A stretch of 13,136 nt of DNA from CAYMUN01 sp964393835 (lineage in GTDB: Bacteria; Patescibacteriota; Saccharimonadia; Saccharimonadales; UBA4665). A program made the position numbers and the translations under genes. How positions within the stretch are numbered: the first letter of the stretch is position 1; every line of letters begins with the position of its first letter. The notes below the pieces were generated by a model, which had not been told where the DNA came from, ran no database searches, and worked only from the letters and a program-made list of their open reading frames with translations. Of this stretch, positions 13,022 through 13,136 are shown in pieces. The stretch is taken from the NCBI GenBank assembly GCA_964393835.1, contig CAYMUN010000021.1, forward strand, positions 1 to 13,136, in the 5' to 3' direction.

Positions 13022-13047
13022 AACCCAGAGGCCAGCGTTGGTTTTTT
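13022..13047 (+). terminator. Possible weak terminator after corA
   Basis: AACC (13022-13025) can pair with GGTT (13040-13043), followed by four more T. The stem is short and imperfect, and its 3' arm overlaps the tRNA-Ala -35 element. It is the only T-run-associated structure behind corA. Confidence 0.3.
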
Positions 13048-13066
13048 GCCCCTGTTTTGCTAGAAT
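13038..13066 (+). promoter_or_regulatory. tRNA-Ala promoter
   Basis: TTGGTT (13038-13043), a 17-nt spacer and TAGAAT (13061-13066), with an extended -10 TG one base upstream (13058-13059). The predicted start near 13073 is 12 nt before the tRNA. Confidence 0.6.
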
Positions 13067-13084
13067 TGAGCAACGACACTTCGT

Positions 13085-13136
<52 letters not shown>

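Overview
This is a bacterial chromosomal window with tightly packed genes, short spacers, three partial or complete tRNA loci and no phage, transposase or CRISPR signature. The gene set and protein styles suggest a member of the Candidate Phyla Radiation (Patescibacteria), most likely Candidatus Saccharibacteria. The clues are a lemA-htpX-ligA cluster with lineage-specific membrane proteins, a NAD-dependent ligase with an unusual NMN-binding domain, and a Pro-rich single-pass protein ending in a pilin-like head. This placement is inference. The code is standard: TGA ends htpX and the Pro-rich gene and is absent inside the long reading frames, which argues against the UGA=Gly lineages (Absconditabacteria and Gracilibacteria).

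Layout, left to right. (1) The 3' end of a tRNA-Leu (1-53). (2) Divergent genes for a cytosolic patatin-like acyl hydrolase (minus strand) and a GlcD/D2HGDH-type FAD dehydrogenase (plus strand). (3) tRNA-Leu(GAG) and tRNA-Val(TAC), with a membrane-anchored FKBP prolyl isomerase gene starting 10 nt after the tRNA-Val. (4) A convergent D-Ala-D-Ala carboxypeptidase gene on the minus strand, sharing a divergent promoter region with lemA. (5) A plus-strand run lemA, htpX, a polytopic membrane protein, ligA and a seven-helix membrane protein, with gaps of 20 nt or less. (6) A Pro-rich/TM/extracytoplasmic/pilin-head protein. (7) A 188-nt leader with a near-consensus promoter, inverted repeats and a 45-codon reading frame whose stop overlaps the corA start. 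(8) corA. (9) A 190-nt spacer carrying two identical 16-bp palindromes, then a truncated tRNA-Ala(GGC).

Functionally, the window mixes envelope maintenance (carboxypeptidase, LemA, HtpX, FKBP, pilin-head protein), DNA replication and repair (LigA), Mg2+ uptake (CorA), lipid hydrolysis (patatin), a flavin dehydrogenase and translation (tRNAs).

The most interesting non-coding structure lies in the corA leader (11773-11968) and in the paired palindromes after corA (12948-12996). Two genes (patatin and the membrane protein at 6468) show a -10 hexamer exactly 6 nt before ATG, which predicts leaderless mRNAs. I found no convincing novel defence or mobile system.
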